A DNA stretch of 64,000 bases from the NCBI RefSeq assembly GCF_009846755.1, contig NZ_AQOR01000001.1:62001-126000 (forward strand), read 5' to 3'. Source of the stretch: Alcanivorax sp. S71-1-4. Lineage in GTDB: Bacteria > Pseudomonadota > Gammaproteobacteria > Pseudomonadales > Alcanivoracaceae. This document shows, piece by piece, positions 25,334 through 34,653 of this stretch (the stretch's first letter is position 1; the number at the start of each line of letters is the position of its first letter). The position numbers were made by a program, and so were the translations under genes. The notes below the pieces were generated by a model. The model searched no databases. It was not told where the DNA came from and saw only the letters and a list, made by a program, of their open reading frames with translations.

Positions 25334-27331
25334 TCACCTGCGGCGCCCCCAACTGTCGCGTGTCAGCAGCAGATGATCCGAAGGCAGCCGCAGTAATTGC
25401 CAGCCGGGGCTGACAAAAGTGGTTGCCACGGCCTCCGTGATGATCAGCGGTCCATGCAGGGCCTCGCCCACCGGCAGGCTGTCTCGATCCCGCACCGGGA
25501 CGGCGCCGAGCCCGGCCACCTGGCTTGCGCGCGCGGGGCCGGGGGCCGCCATCCGGCTGGCCGGGGCGTCGGGCAACACCTCACGCAGGCTCAGGCGGGC
25601 GCGCAGATTCACCCTGGCGATCGGGGCTTGCAGGCGGTGGCCGTAGCGCTGAGTGTGCAGATGGTGGAAATGTGCCTCGGCAGCGGCCATATCGCCCTGC
25701 CAGGGTACGCTCAACGTGAATGACTGGCCGGCGTAGCACAGATCCAGCATGAGCTGTTCTTCCAGCGCGGCGGTATCGAGGCCTTCCTCCTCCGCCTGCA
25801 TGGCCTCGCGACCCCGCGCGATCAGCGTGCTGCCCAGTGCATCAAGGCTGGCGGCATCGGTGTCGGCCGGCAGTGCCTGGATCAGTTCCCGCTGCCGCGG
25901 AGCACGTACCAGGCCCTGTGCCGAGAGCACGCCGCTGTGGCGCGGCACCAGTGCCCGGCGCATGCCGAGCATCTCGGCCAGGGCACAGACATGCAGGCCG
26001 CCAGCGCCGCCAAAGCACAGCAGCATGAAGTCTGCCGGATCAAGGCCCTTCTGAATGGAAATGACGCGCAGGGCCTGGGCCATATGCTCGTTGGCGAGAT
26101 CGATGACGCCACGCGCCGCCTGTTCCGGCCCGGTGCCCAATTGTGTCGCCAGGGCTGCCGCAGCCTCCTCGGCAGCAGCGCGTTGCAGTGGCAAGCCCCC
26201 GCCGAGACGCAGATTGTCCGGCAGGTGGCCGAGTACCAGATTGGCGTCGGTCACGGTGACGCCGGTGCCGCCCCGTCCATAGCATGCCGGCCCAGGGTCG
26301 GCCCCGGCGGACGCCGGGCCCACGTGCAGCATGCCGGCGCTGTCGACGGTCGCCAGTGAGCCGCCGCCAGCGCCGATGGTGTGCATGTCGACCATCGGTA
26401 CCGCGACGGGCCAGCGGCCGATATGGCCCTCCAGCGTCAGCCGGAAGCCATGGTCCAGCAGGGCGACATCGGTGGACGTGCCGCCCATGTCAAACGTCAT
26501 CAGCCGTGGTTCACCCAGCGCCTCGCCGATGGCGCGCGCCGCATTGAGCCCGCCGGCCGGGCCGGACAGCAGCAGGTTTACGGCCCGGCCAGCCGCCGCA
26601 TCCAGGGCCAGTGTGCCGCCGCCGGACTGCATGATGCTGACCGGCGCGGGGGATGCACCACGGCGCAGCCGGTCGAGGTAATCTGCCACCTTCGGACCCA
26701 GCCAGGCATTCAGCCAAGTGGCCAGCCCGCGCTCGTATTCGCCCGCGATAGGCAGGACCTCGGCGGAATGGCAGAGAAATCCGGCGCAGTCGGCCAGCGC
26801 ATCATGCAGGCGCTGCTCATGAGCCGGATTGAGATAACTGAACAGCAGGCTGATGGCGATAGCCTCCGGCTTTGCCGCCCGGACGCGCGCCACCAGATCT
26901 TCGATGGCCTTCTCGTCCAGCGGTATCACCTCCCGTCCGTCAGCGGCGAGGCGCCCGGGAATGCCCAGGATGTCTGCCGATCTGATCACCGCGTCATCGG
27001 TGGCAGGCGTGAGGTTGTATAATTCGGCGCGAGTCTGGCGGCCGATCAGCAGGACGTCCTCCAGCCCTTCGTTGGTGATGAACAGCGTGCGCGCGCCCTT
27101 GCCTTCCAGCGCGGCGTTGGTGGCGACGGTCGTGCCATGGATGATGGCCAGCCGCCCGCTGCGAAGCGTTTCGTCCAGCCCCATTTCGCGAATGCCCTGG
27201 AAGATGGCCTGCTCGGGCGCTGCGGGGGTGGAGAGCACCTTGTGGATACGCTCGACACCCTCGCCAAGCAACACAAAATCAGTAAAGGTGCCGCCGGTGT
27301 CGACGCCGAGCCAGAAGCGGGATGCGGTCAT
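25334..27331 (-). CDS. Hydantoinase/oxoprolinase family protein (HyuA-like)
   Basis: ATP-dependent ring-opening amidohydrolase family (N-methylhydantoinase A, 5-oxoprolinase, acetone carboxylase beta). The N-terminal ASKHA-type phosphate loop VDTGGTFTDFVL is at residues 9-20. The core motifs LLSGPAGGLNAARAIG and MTFDMGGTSTDVALLD (around 255-290) are clear, as are GGGSLATVDSAG and GPASAGADPGPACYGRGG. The 665 residues match the A subunit. No HyuB partner is adjacent, which is unusual since A and B normally pair. Substrate unknown. It is divergent from mutM. Confidence 0.85.
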   Translation of the reverse strand: MTASRFWLGVDTGGTFTDFVLLGEGVERIHKVLSTPAAPEQAIFQGIREMGLDETLRSGRLAIIHGTTVATNAALEGKGARTLFITNEGLEDVLLIGRQTRAELYNLTPATDDAVIRSADILGIPGRLAADGREVIPLDEKAIEDLVARVRAAKPEAIAISLLFSYLNPAHEQRLHDALADCAGFLCHSAEVLPIAGEYERGLATWLNAWLGPKVADYLDRLRRGASPAPVSIMQSGGGTLALDAAAGRAVNLLLSGPAGGLNAARAIGEALGEPRLMTFDMGGTSTDVALLDHGFRLTLEGHIGRWPVAVPMVDMHTIGAGGGSLATVDSAGMLHVGPASAGADPGPACYGRGGTGVTVTDANLVLGHLPDNLRLGGGLPLQRAAAEEAAAALATQLGTGPEQAARGVIDLANEHMAQALRVISIQKGLDPADFMLLCFGGAGGLHVCALAEMLGMRRALVPRHSGVLSAQGLVRAPRQRELIQALPADTDAASLDALGSTLIARGREAMQAEEEGLDTAALEEQLMLDLCYAGQSFTLSVPWQGDMAAAEAHFHHLHTQRYGHRLQAPIARVNLRARLSLREVLPDAPASRMAAPGPARASQVAGLGAVPVRDRDSLPVGEALHGPLIITEAVATTFVSPGWQLLRLPSDHLLLTRDSWGRRR

Positions 27332-27469
27332 GCAGAACGGGCCTGTGATGCTGAGGAGGAAGCTGGCGAAACGGTAACGCGGATGCGCCGTGCCGTCGAT
27401 GCATTCGACGCTGATCCGGGTATCATCCCGATGTCATCGCCCTATCACACAGACAGGAAACACTGAGCC

Positions 27470-28279
27470 ATGCCCGAGTTGCCCGAGGTCGAAACCACCC
27501 GCCGGGGTATTGCGCCACACCTGGAAGGCCGTCGTATCCGCCGGGTGGTCCTGCGCCAGCGGCAACTGCGCTGGCCGGTGCCCGAAGAGGTGGCTGGGTT
27601 GAGGAATGCCGCGGTCAGTGGTGTGGGCCGGCGTGCCAAATTCCTGCTGGTGGACCTGCCTCGCGGCCAGATGCTGATGCACCTGGGCATGTCCGGCTCA
27701 CTGCGGGTGGTGCCGGAGAAAACACCTCCGAACAAGCATGATCATGTGGATTTCGTGCTTGATAGCGGCCAGATGTTGCGTTTTACCGATCCGCGCCGGT
27801 TCGGCGCCCTGCTCTGGACTGCGTCACCGGGTCAGCACCCGATGCTGGATCACCTGGGGCCGGAGCCGCTGGATGACGCCTTTGATGATGCGCTGCTGTT
27901 CCGATTGTCCCGGGGGCGTCGGCAGAGTGTGAAGACCTTCATCATGGATAACCGCATCGTGGTGGGCGTGGGCAATATCTATGCGCAGGAAAGCCTGTTC
28001 ATGGCGGGCATCCACCCCTCACGTCCGGCCGGCCGCATCAGCGCGGCACGCTACCAGCGGCTGGCCGCGGCGATCCGCGAAGTGCTGGGCCGGGCGATTG
28101 TGGCGGGCGGGACAACATTGCGGGATTTCAGCCGTGTGGACGGCCAGCCCGGCTACTTTGCACAGGAACTGTCCGTATACGGCCGTGCTGGTGCGCCCTG
28201 CATGCAGTGCGGCACCCTGCTCAGCCTGAGCCGCCACGGTCAACGCAGCACGGTCTACTGCCGCCGCTGCCAGACCTGA
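27470..28279 (+). CDS. mutM: Formamidopyrimidine-DNA glycosylase
   Basis: Base-excision repair enzyme that removes 8-oxoguanine and formamidopyrimidines and nicks the strand. It begins [13 protein letters not shown]; after Met removal, Pro1 is the catalytic nucleophile and Glu2 is essential. The helix-two-turn-helix [18 protein letters not shown] is at about 160-180. The C-terminal zinc finger has four Cys (CMQCG ... YCRRC, about 244-267). The 269 residues are standard. The gene is divergent from the hydantoinase-like gene. Confidence 0.97.
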   Translation: MPELPEVETTRRGIAPHLEGRRIRRVVLRQRQLRWPVPEEVAGLRNAAVSGVGRRAKFLLVDLPRGQMLMHLGMSGSLRVVPEKTPPNKHDHVDFVLDSGQMLRFTDPRRFGALLWTASPGQHPMLDHLGPEPLDDAFDDALLFRLSRGRRQSVKTFIMDNRIVVGVGNIYAQESLFMAGIHPSRPAGRISAARYQRLAAAIREVLGRAIVAGGTTLRDFSRVDGQPGYFAQELSVYGRAGAPCMQCGTLLSLSRHGQRSTVYCRRCQT

Positions 28280-28393
28280 AGGCGCTACCGGGTCAGCGGT
28301 AAGGATGGTTGCCGCACTCAGACCAAAGGTGTAGATTGTGATGCAATTGCCGGTTTATTAACCACTTAGAATGGATAATGACAGCAATACATG

Positions 28394-28662
28394 AGGGTCT
28401 GTTGCCGCTTCATTCATCACCGCGCCGGCGCCTGTTTTTGCGTGGAGCAAGGCGCGAGCAGCGAAGTTTAGTCGTGCTAAATAAGCGGCGAGCAACGCGG
28501 CGCCACGCAAAAACAGGCCCGGCCCTTCGGGGGTTGCCGCCCCCAGGCACGCCATGCCGCGTTGCGGGGCTTGGAAAGGGACTGCCCTTCCCTGCGCCCC
28601 GCGCCTTGCCTGGCGTGTCTGGGGGCGGCAACGCGGTGATGAATGAAGCGGCAACAGACCCT
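28394..28662. repeat. 269-bp palindromic element with two internal hairpins
   Basis: The ends at 28394-28424 and 28632-28662 are a perfect 31-bp inverted repeat (AGGGTCTGTTGCCGCTTCAT...). Inside are two further stems: 28431-28445 with 28503-28517 (perfect 15 bp) and 28534-28554 with 28611-28631 (20 of 21 bp). No transposase, and no short target-site duplication, is evident. The reading frames inside follow the palindrome and lack coding signs. It resembles a non-autonomous mobile or intergenic repeat element. Confidence 0.85.
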
Positions 28663-28708
28663 AACTATAAGAAGCACTCCATAAAACCAAATCAATGAGG
28701 GATTGATC

Positions 28709-29068
28709 ATGCTGCGAGCCAAGCGGCCGTTCCTGGCCGGTGTCCTTGCCGCCTCTCTGATCACCATGGGGATGGCACCACTTTCCGTTAATGCCAGCGC
28801 GTACTACGCAGAAGATCGCCCCACTGAAATGGCGGTGGCCGGGGATATTCTGATTGCGCGTCCGGCACTGCTGGTCATTACCGGCCTTGGCTTGGCTGCT
28901 TTTACCGTGACGCTGCCGTTCAGTGCGCTGGGTGGCAACGTAGACGAAGCAGGCGAGACGTTGGTGAAGGCTCCGGCCCGTTCGACCTTCCTGCGTTGCC
29001 TGGGCTGCACCCCGGCGCAGCATGAACAGCGTCAGGCCGCCAAACGTACCCGTGACGCGAATCGATAA
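28709..29068 (+). CDS. Small exported or membrane protein, conserved hypothetical
   Basis: Function unknown, 119 residues. The N-terminal signal-like segment (AKRPFLAGVLAASLITMGMAPLSVNASA) is followed by DILIARPALLVITGLGLAAFTVTLPFSALGGN, a second hydrophobic segment. The end is LVKAPARSTFLRCLGCTPAQ, whose LARP...SLPFS-GGN-PA-FTF-RPLG pattern recalls a small gammaproteobacterial envelope family. I take ATG 28709 because GAGGG lies about 8 bases upstream; the in-frame TTG at 28703 is less likely. It is followed after 56 bases by an outer-membrane barrel gene and may share its transcript. Confidence 0.7.
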   Translation: MLRAKRPFLAGVLAASLITMGMAPLSVNASAYYAEDRPTEMAVAGDILIARPALLVITGLGLAAFTVTLPFSALGGNVDEAGETLVKAPARSTFLRCLGCTPAQHEQRQAAKRTRDANR

Positions 29069-29124
29069 GCGAATCGATATAAAACCGGTAAAACCAGAAA
29101 CCGGTATTCAATGGAGATAATTAA

Positions 29125-29655
29125 ATGAAAAAGGTATGTGCGGCCGTGGCTGCTGCGGCAATGGGTATGTGCGGTGCCGTTCAGGCGCAGGATTTTCCGC
29201 AGGGTTATCTCGGCATCAGCTATGCACAACCGGAGCAGGATGACCGCTTCTTTGGCAGCGACCGGTTTGATACCGGTGAAGTGTTTGTGCGTCTTGGCGG
29301 GCATCTGAATAACGTATTTGATGCCGAGCTGCGTGTTGGCACAACCCTTTCTACCAAAACGGGTAATGGCCGCGAGTTCGGTCATGATTACCTTGCGTCA
29401 CTGATGTTGCGTGCCGGGTATGATGTGGGTGTTTTCCATCCTTATGTTGCGGCAGGCCTCACTTATGGCAAAGAGTGGTTGGAACTGGCCAACGGAGCTG
29501 AAGTAAGTGAAACATTCGATGATGTGTCTTACGCGGTCGGCACGGATATCAGCCTGGGGGAACGTTTGGGCGTCAATGTCGAGTACATGCAATATTATGA
29601 TATCGGCAATGTGACCATGAAAGGCCCCTCTGCCGGGGTGATCTGGCGTTTCTAA
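29125..29655 (+). CDS. Outer-membrane beta-barrel protein (OmpA/OmpW-like size)
   Basis: The 176-residue precursor has a signal peptide ending AVQAQ (about 1-22). Alternating hydrophobic/polar strands follow (VFVRLGGHLNN; AELRVGTTLS; YLASLMLRAGYDVGVFHPYVAAGLTYG), and the C-terminal residue is Phe (VIWRF), the signal for outer-membrane insertion. This is typical of a small eight-stranded barrel. Function cannot be assigned. It sits between a small exported protein and a large lipoprotein, all rightward. Confidence 0.78.
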   Translation: MKKVCAAVAAAAMGMCGAVQAQDFPQGYLGISYAQPEQDDRFFGSDRFDTGEVFVRLGGHLNNVFDAELRVGTTLSTKTGNGREFGHDYLASLMLRAGYDVGVFHPYVAAGLTYGKEWLELANGAEVSETFDDVSYAVGTDISLGERLGVNVEYMQYYDIGNVTMKGPSAGVIWRF

Positions 29656-29737
29656 GAAGTACAAATTCATCGCTGGTGAAACGTGCCGACCAGGGATGGC
29701 CGTCACCGGCAGGTATTGAGTCCTGGGGGATCCGATA

Positions 29738-32284
29738 ATGCGTAGACTCTTTTTATTGATTGCAGGCGTTGCTCTCGTGCTGGCCGGTTGCGGCGGCGGA
29801 GGTGGTGGGGGCGGCGGTGGCGGAAACGGCCTCGCGCTTGGCCGCCCGTCCGTTTCGGTGCTGGGCCTGGCGACAGGGCAAACCGTTACCGTTTCCCTGA
29901 ATGGTGGTGCAGAGCTTCTGTTCAGCAGTAACCAGACCCGAACTTTCTCTTCAGAGATTCAGGATGGTAAGCGCTATACGCTGAGCGTCGCGGGGACAAC
30001 GGGTAGCGCCGTATGTCGTTTTTCCAACGGCCAGGCGTCCGTGTCACTGTCGGATGCTCGCGCGACAACACCTTTGGCCTGCGGCGAAGTTACTTTGCCG
30101 GGAGAGGGTGAAGGTGAGGGAGAAGGTGACGGCGAGGACGGTGTGGCGCAGATGGCGCTGACGTTAACGGACGCGCTTGGCCAACCTGTAGGGTCAGTTG
30201 CGCGCCCGATAACAGCCTCACGCTCTGGCCGAGCCCGTGCCGTCATTACCAGTGGCGGCGTGCCGCTGGTGAACAGGGTCGTAACGTTTCAGGTCACCGC
30301 TGGCTCATTGCGCCCATCCTCCGGCACTGCGTTGACGGATGCCCAAGGCGCGGCTGAAGTCACTCTTGAAGCGTCTGAAGAAGGGGGCGCTGGTGTATTG
30401 ACGGCAACCTATCAGGTTTCAGGCGGCGCGACTGTTCTGAAGACCGTAAATTATCAAATGGAGCCGGATAGCAGCAATCCGGATGGTCCAGAAGTGCAGC
30501 TGGTGGAATTGGGGCGTGGCTCGGGTGCAACGTTTGAGTCCGGCGTGCTTGACCTTTCCGATACCACGCTGGGGGCGGGTTCCACATTGCTGGTCACGGC
30601 GAGTCTGGTTACTACCGAAGATCAGCAGCTCTGGTCGGGCGTGGCCACGATCAACTTCACCTCGAATTGCGTCAATGCAGGCACTGCGGAAATCGATGCA
30701 TCCGTGAATGCAATCAATGGCCGGGCGGTGTCCACCTATCGCCCGCTTGCGGGGTGTGTCTCCGATTATGTTCAGGCTTCGGTGGTGCTGAATGGTGTGA
30801 CCAAGGTTGCCACGTCTGCCGAGATTCAGGTTGAGCAGTCTCCGGTGAACTCCTTGCAATTCGAAGGTGCTTCTCCGCCAGTGATTGGGCTGCGCGGCTC
30901 TGCTCAGGCAGGGGTGCCAGAAGTCTCTATTCTGACTTTCCTCGTGCTCGACAGTAATGGTGATGCGGTGCCAGCGGGCACCGAAGTCTCCTTTGAGGTT
31001 GTCGCGGGAGCGGGCGGATTTACTATTACCTCGGGCCAGCAAAGCAGCACCAACAGTGAAGGGCGCGTTTCCACGACCGTGAAAAGTGGTTCGGTGCCCA
31101 CGCTGGGCGCAGTGCGTGCCAATGTAGTCGGTACGGAAATCGTAGGCACTGGTTCCGTGTCGGTACAAACGGGGATTGCCAGCCAGGACAGGTTTGCCTT
31201 GGCTGTCGCATCACTTAATCCGGTATCAGGTGCTCGCCTGGGCACCACTGTAGACGTGACGGTACGTGCAGCGGATCGTGTTGGTAACTGGGTGCCGGAC
31301 GGTACACAGATCAATTTCATTTCTGAACTGGGCGATATCCAGCCGAGCTGTGTGGCAGAAAGTGGTGGATGTACTGTCACCTGGACGAGCCAGGGGCCTC
31401 AGACAATCCATTACGACCATGTGCGTACCAGCCGGACATGCTTTAACGGCTCGACGGAAGAGGCGAGCCGCAAGGGCATCCTTGAAACCGTCGCGTGTGG
31501 CGAGAACGATCGGTTTGGCCGTTCCACTATCACCGCCTGGGCGGTAGGTGAAGAGAGCTTTACCGATCCGAACGCCAATAACCTGTACGAGCTTGGTGAG
31601 CCGTGGGTCGCGCTGCCGGAAGCCTTCCGGGACGACAACGAAGATGGCGTATGGACATCGGCTGGCAGCTACTCAGAGTTCTTTATGGACTTTGACGAGA
31701 ATGGTGGGTATGACGACGTTCCTGCCGTGCCGTACTTCCGGGGGCTGGGTTGCTCTCCTGACGCAGAAGCTGCCGGGCATTGCGCGCAACTGGCCAACGT
31801 GCGCCGCTCGTCCATTATCGTGCTGTCAACTGATAGCGTGGTAGGTTACGTGTTTTCACCCAATGCCAATTTTGAGAATGCGCGGTGGAGTGCGCCAGGT
31901 GGTGGTGCACCACAGCAGTGGGGTAATACCCGGCTGCGTGGGGTGACGGATACTGGTGGTAATTACACAACGGATGCTAATGCTGAAGTGATTTCGTTGC
32001 CCGGTGATTATAACGGGGCAATAACGGTCATCCTGACTGACGCAAACGGAAATGCGCCGCCCTTTGGGTCAAGCATATTGGTGCCTACCAATAACGCCAG
32101 TAATCTGACAGTTGTTGGACCTGATCGTTGCGAGGTGGTGGATATGATTGATCCCTTGGTTTGTACTTTCTATTTGGCGCCTTTACTCCAGAATCCCACA
32201 ACAGAGGGAACGGTGGTTATAACGTTCGGATCAGCCGTTCCGGGAAATGACAGAACCAAGATCTTGCAGGTTACGATACCTTAA
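29738..32284 (+). CDS. Large lipoprotein with Ig-like (Big_1) domains
   Basis: Surface or periplasmic lipoprotein of 848 residues. The signal peptide ends in a lipobox LAGC (Cys18) followed by a run of 11 glycines. A low-complexity Glu-Gly linker lies at about 125-135. At least two bacterial Ig-like domains of the Big_1 type are visible (PLVNRVVTFQVTAGSLRPSSGTALTDAQGAAEVTLEA, about 175-215; AVPAGTEVSFEVVAGAGGF, about 408-426). A later Asp-rich stretch (about 605-655: DPNANNLYELGEP, DDNEDGVW, DFDENGGYDD) resembles calcium-binding loops. Several Cys are spaced in pairs. Likely an adhesin or envelope stalk; role unknown. Confidence 0.75.
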   Translation: MRRLFLLIAGVALVLAGCGGGGGGGGGGGNGLALGRPSVSVLGLATGQTVTVSLNGGAELLFSSNQTRTFSSEIQDGKRYTLSVAGTTGSAVCRFSNGQASVSLSDARATTPLACGEVTLPGEGEGEGEGDGEDGVAQMALTLTDALGQPVGSVARPITASRSGRARAVITSGGVPLVNRVVTFQVTAGSLRPSSGTALTDAQGAAEVTLEASEEGGAGVLTATYQVSGGATVLKTVNYQMEPDSSNPDGPEVQLVELGRGSGATFESGVLDLSDTTLGAGSTLLVTASLVTTEDQQLWSGVATINFTSNCVNAGTAEIDASVNAINGRAVSTYRPLAGCVSDYVQASVVLNGVTKVATSAEIQVEQSPVNSLQFEGASPPVIGLRGSAQAGVPEVSILTFLVLDSNGDAVPAGTEVSFEVVAGAGGFTITSGQQSSTNSEGRVSTTVKSGSVPTLGAVRANVVGTEIVGTGSVSVQTGIASQDRFALAVASLNPVSGARLGTTVDVTVRAADRVGNWVPDGTQINFISELGDIQPSCVAESGGCTVTWTSQGPQTIHYDHVRTSRTCFNGSTEEASRKGILETVACGENDRFGRSTITAWAVGEESFTDPNANNLYELGEPWVALPEAFRDDNEDGVWTSAGSYSEFFMDFDENGGYDDVPAVPYFRGLGCSPDAEAAGHCAQLANVRRSSIIVLSTDSVVGYVFSPNANFENARWSAPGGGAPQQWGNTRLRGVTDTGGNYTTDANAEVISLPGDYNGAITVILTDANGNAPPFGSSILVPTNNASNLTVVGPDRCEVVDMIDPLVCTFYLAPLLQNPTTEGTVVITFGSAVPGNDRTKILQVTIP

Positions 32285-32289
32285 AATTT

Positions 32290-32327
32290 AAGAGTGAGCC
32301 CGGCGAGCGTGCGCTGGGCTTACTCTT
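32290..32327. terminator. Bidirectional terminator between lipoprotein and ggt
   Basis: AAGAGTGAGCCC (32290-32301) pairs with GGGCTTACTCTT (32316-32327) with a single mismatch, and GCG/CGC pairs further in. A/T runs flank the stem. It lies 6 bases after the lipoprotein stop and covers the last bases before the ggt stop codon. Confidence 0.8.
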
Positions 32328-34011
32328 ATCTCTGTTTGTCCGCACGAAGATAAATGACAGCATCTCCCTCCCCTCTCGGATCACTCGCCGCACTCACCTC
32401 ACCCTTCCCCTTCTCCCACAACACCGCATGCATATCTCCATACGCCCGCCCGGTCGACTTCAGCGTATGACCTCGCACCTCCAACAGCCGCGCTTCCTCT
32501 GACCCGATAAACGCCGGCTCCACTTCCACCACATCCGGCAAATACTGATGATGATAACGCGGCCGGCTCACCCACTCGGTCACCGGCTTGCCGGCCAGCG
32601 CTTCCTGCACGCCCAGCAACACCATGCTGATAATACGGCTGCCGCCAGGTGTGCCGAGTATCGCCACCTTGTCGTCCCACTCCACGAACGTGGGCGTCAT
32701 AGACGACAGCGGCCGTTTGTCGGGCGCGATGGCGTTGGCGTGGCTACCGATCAGGCCGTAGGCATTCGGGCTGCCGGGCTTGGAAGAAAAATCATCCATT
32801 TCATTGTTGAGCAGAATGCCGGTACCTTCGGCAACAAAACCGGAGCCGAAAGGCAGGTTCACACTCAAGGTGGCGGCGACGCGGTTGCCTTCGTCATCCA
32901 GAATGGAAAAATGCGTGGTGTGTGTGCCGGCAGGTTGCGCCAGGGGCGCGCCCAGCTCGCTGCTTGGCGTTGGCTTGTCCAGGCTGATGCCGCGCGCCAG
33001 TTCGCGTGCGTGTTGCACGCTGAGTAAACGCGTCACCGGCATGCTGACAAAATCGGGGTCACCCAGATGCTCGGCGCGGTCGCGGTAGGCACGCTTCATG
33101 GCTTCCACGATGAGGTGCGGCAACAGTTCCGGGGCGATGTCGCCGCCATTGAACTGCGCGAGGATATTCAGCGTTTCGGCCAGCACGATGCCACCGGAGG
33201 ACGGTGGCGGTGCGGAGATGATGCGTGCCCCCCTGAAGGTGCTGACGATGGGGGCGCGTTCCTTGACCGTATAGCTGGCGAGATCATCCAGCGTCCAGAT
33301 GCCGCCTGCTGCGCGCACGCCGCGCACGAGATCGCGCGCAGTCTCCCCTTCATAGAATCCGGCGTTGCCGTGGCGGGCGATGCGTTCGAGTACGCGGGCA
33401 AGGTCGGGCTGGCGGATCAGGTGGCCGGCCATCGGCACCTTGCCGTCTTGCAGGAAGATCCGGCTGGCGGCGGGATAGCGGTTGAGCACGTCATCGCGGA
33501 AGCCGGCCAACGTGCGATAGCGCTCACTTACCGGGAAACCCGCGCGGGCGATCTGAATGGCGGGTGCCAGTGACTGTGCCAGCGGCAACCGGCCGTAATG
33601 TTCAGCCAGGTGTACGAAGGCGGCGGCCTGGCCGGGAATACCGGCAGCCAGCGGGCCGTTGATGGCGTGGTCGCGGACGACGTTGCCGTCCTGGTCCTGG
33701 TACAGGGTCGCGCTTGCCGCCGCCGGAGCAGTTTCGCGGGCGTCGAGCATGGTCTGCAGCCCATCGTGTTGGCGATGCAGCAGCCAGAAGCCGCCGCCGC
33801 CCATGCCGGAGCTGGCGGGTTCGACCACTGCCAGCACGGCCCCGACGGCAATGGCGGCGTCGAAGGCATTGCCGCCGGCTTCCAGAATCTCAAAGCCGGC
33901 TTCAGTGGCAAGCGGATGGGCACTGGCAATGGCGGCGGCTGGCGGCCTGTCGTCCGCCAGGGCCGGCGGAGCCAGCAGAATGATCAGCAGAATCCAGGCG
34001 TGGCGCAGCAT
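32326..34011 (-). CDS. ggt: Gamma-glutamyltransferase
   Basis: Periplasmic enzyme that cleaves glutathione and other gamma-glutamyl compounds. I start at 34011, giving 561 residues, because MLRHAWILLIILLAPPALADD is a clean signal peptide with GGGAG upstream; the frame extends to 34152 but overlaps the neighbouring coaD. The large subunit has ASAHPLATEAGFEILEAGGNAFDAA and the Gly-rich GMGGGGFWLL. The autoprocessing site is the Thr opening THTTHFSILD (about residue 365). The small subunit has the SSMTPTFV and GTPGGSRI motifs. The last codons overlap the shared terminator. Confidence 0.93.
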   Translation of the reverse strand: MLRHAWILLIILLAPPALADDRPPAAAIASAHPLATEAGFEILEAGGNAFDAAIAVGAVLAVVEPASSGMGGGGFWLLHRQHDGLQTMLDARETAPAAASATLYQDQDGNVVRDHAINGPLAAGIPGQAAAFVHLAEHYGRLPLAQSLAPAIQIARAGFPVSERYRTLAGFRDDVLNRYPAASRIFLQDGKVPMAGHLIRQPDLARVLERIARHGNAGFYEGETARDLVRGVRAAGGIWTLDDLASYTVKERAPIVSTFRGARIISAPPPSSGGIVLAETLNILAQFNGGDIAPELLPHLIVEAMKRAYRDRAEHLGDPDFVSMPVTRLLSVQHARELARGISLDKPTPSSELGAPLAQPAGTHTTHFSILDDEGNRVAATLSVNLPFGSGFVAEGTGILLNNEMDDFSSKPGSPNAYGLIGSHANAIAPDKRPLSSMTPTFVEWDDKVAILGTPGGSRIISMVLLGVQEALAGKPVTEWVSRPRYHHQYLPDVVEVEPAFIGSEEARLLEVRGHTLKSTGRAYGDMHAVLWEKGKGEVSAASDPRGEGDAVIYLRADKQR

Positions 34012-34066
34012 GTCAGGCTCCCGAGTCGGTGGGGTCGTCTCCAGGCAGGATAATAACGCGGCGGGG

Positions 34067-34561
<495 letters not shown>

Positions 34562-34653
34562 TTACTCACTCGCCGAAGATGGTGCGGCGAAGGATACCGG
34601 AAGCAGGTGGCAATCTGAAATGCCGGCCCCGGCATGGCGCCGGGGCCGGTGAT

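Noticed and set aside
28378-28698. Open frames on both strands inside the 28.4-28.7 kb palindrome
   Set aside because: They exist only because the sequence is an inverted repeat rich in GC; no ribosome site or protein-like composition.
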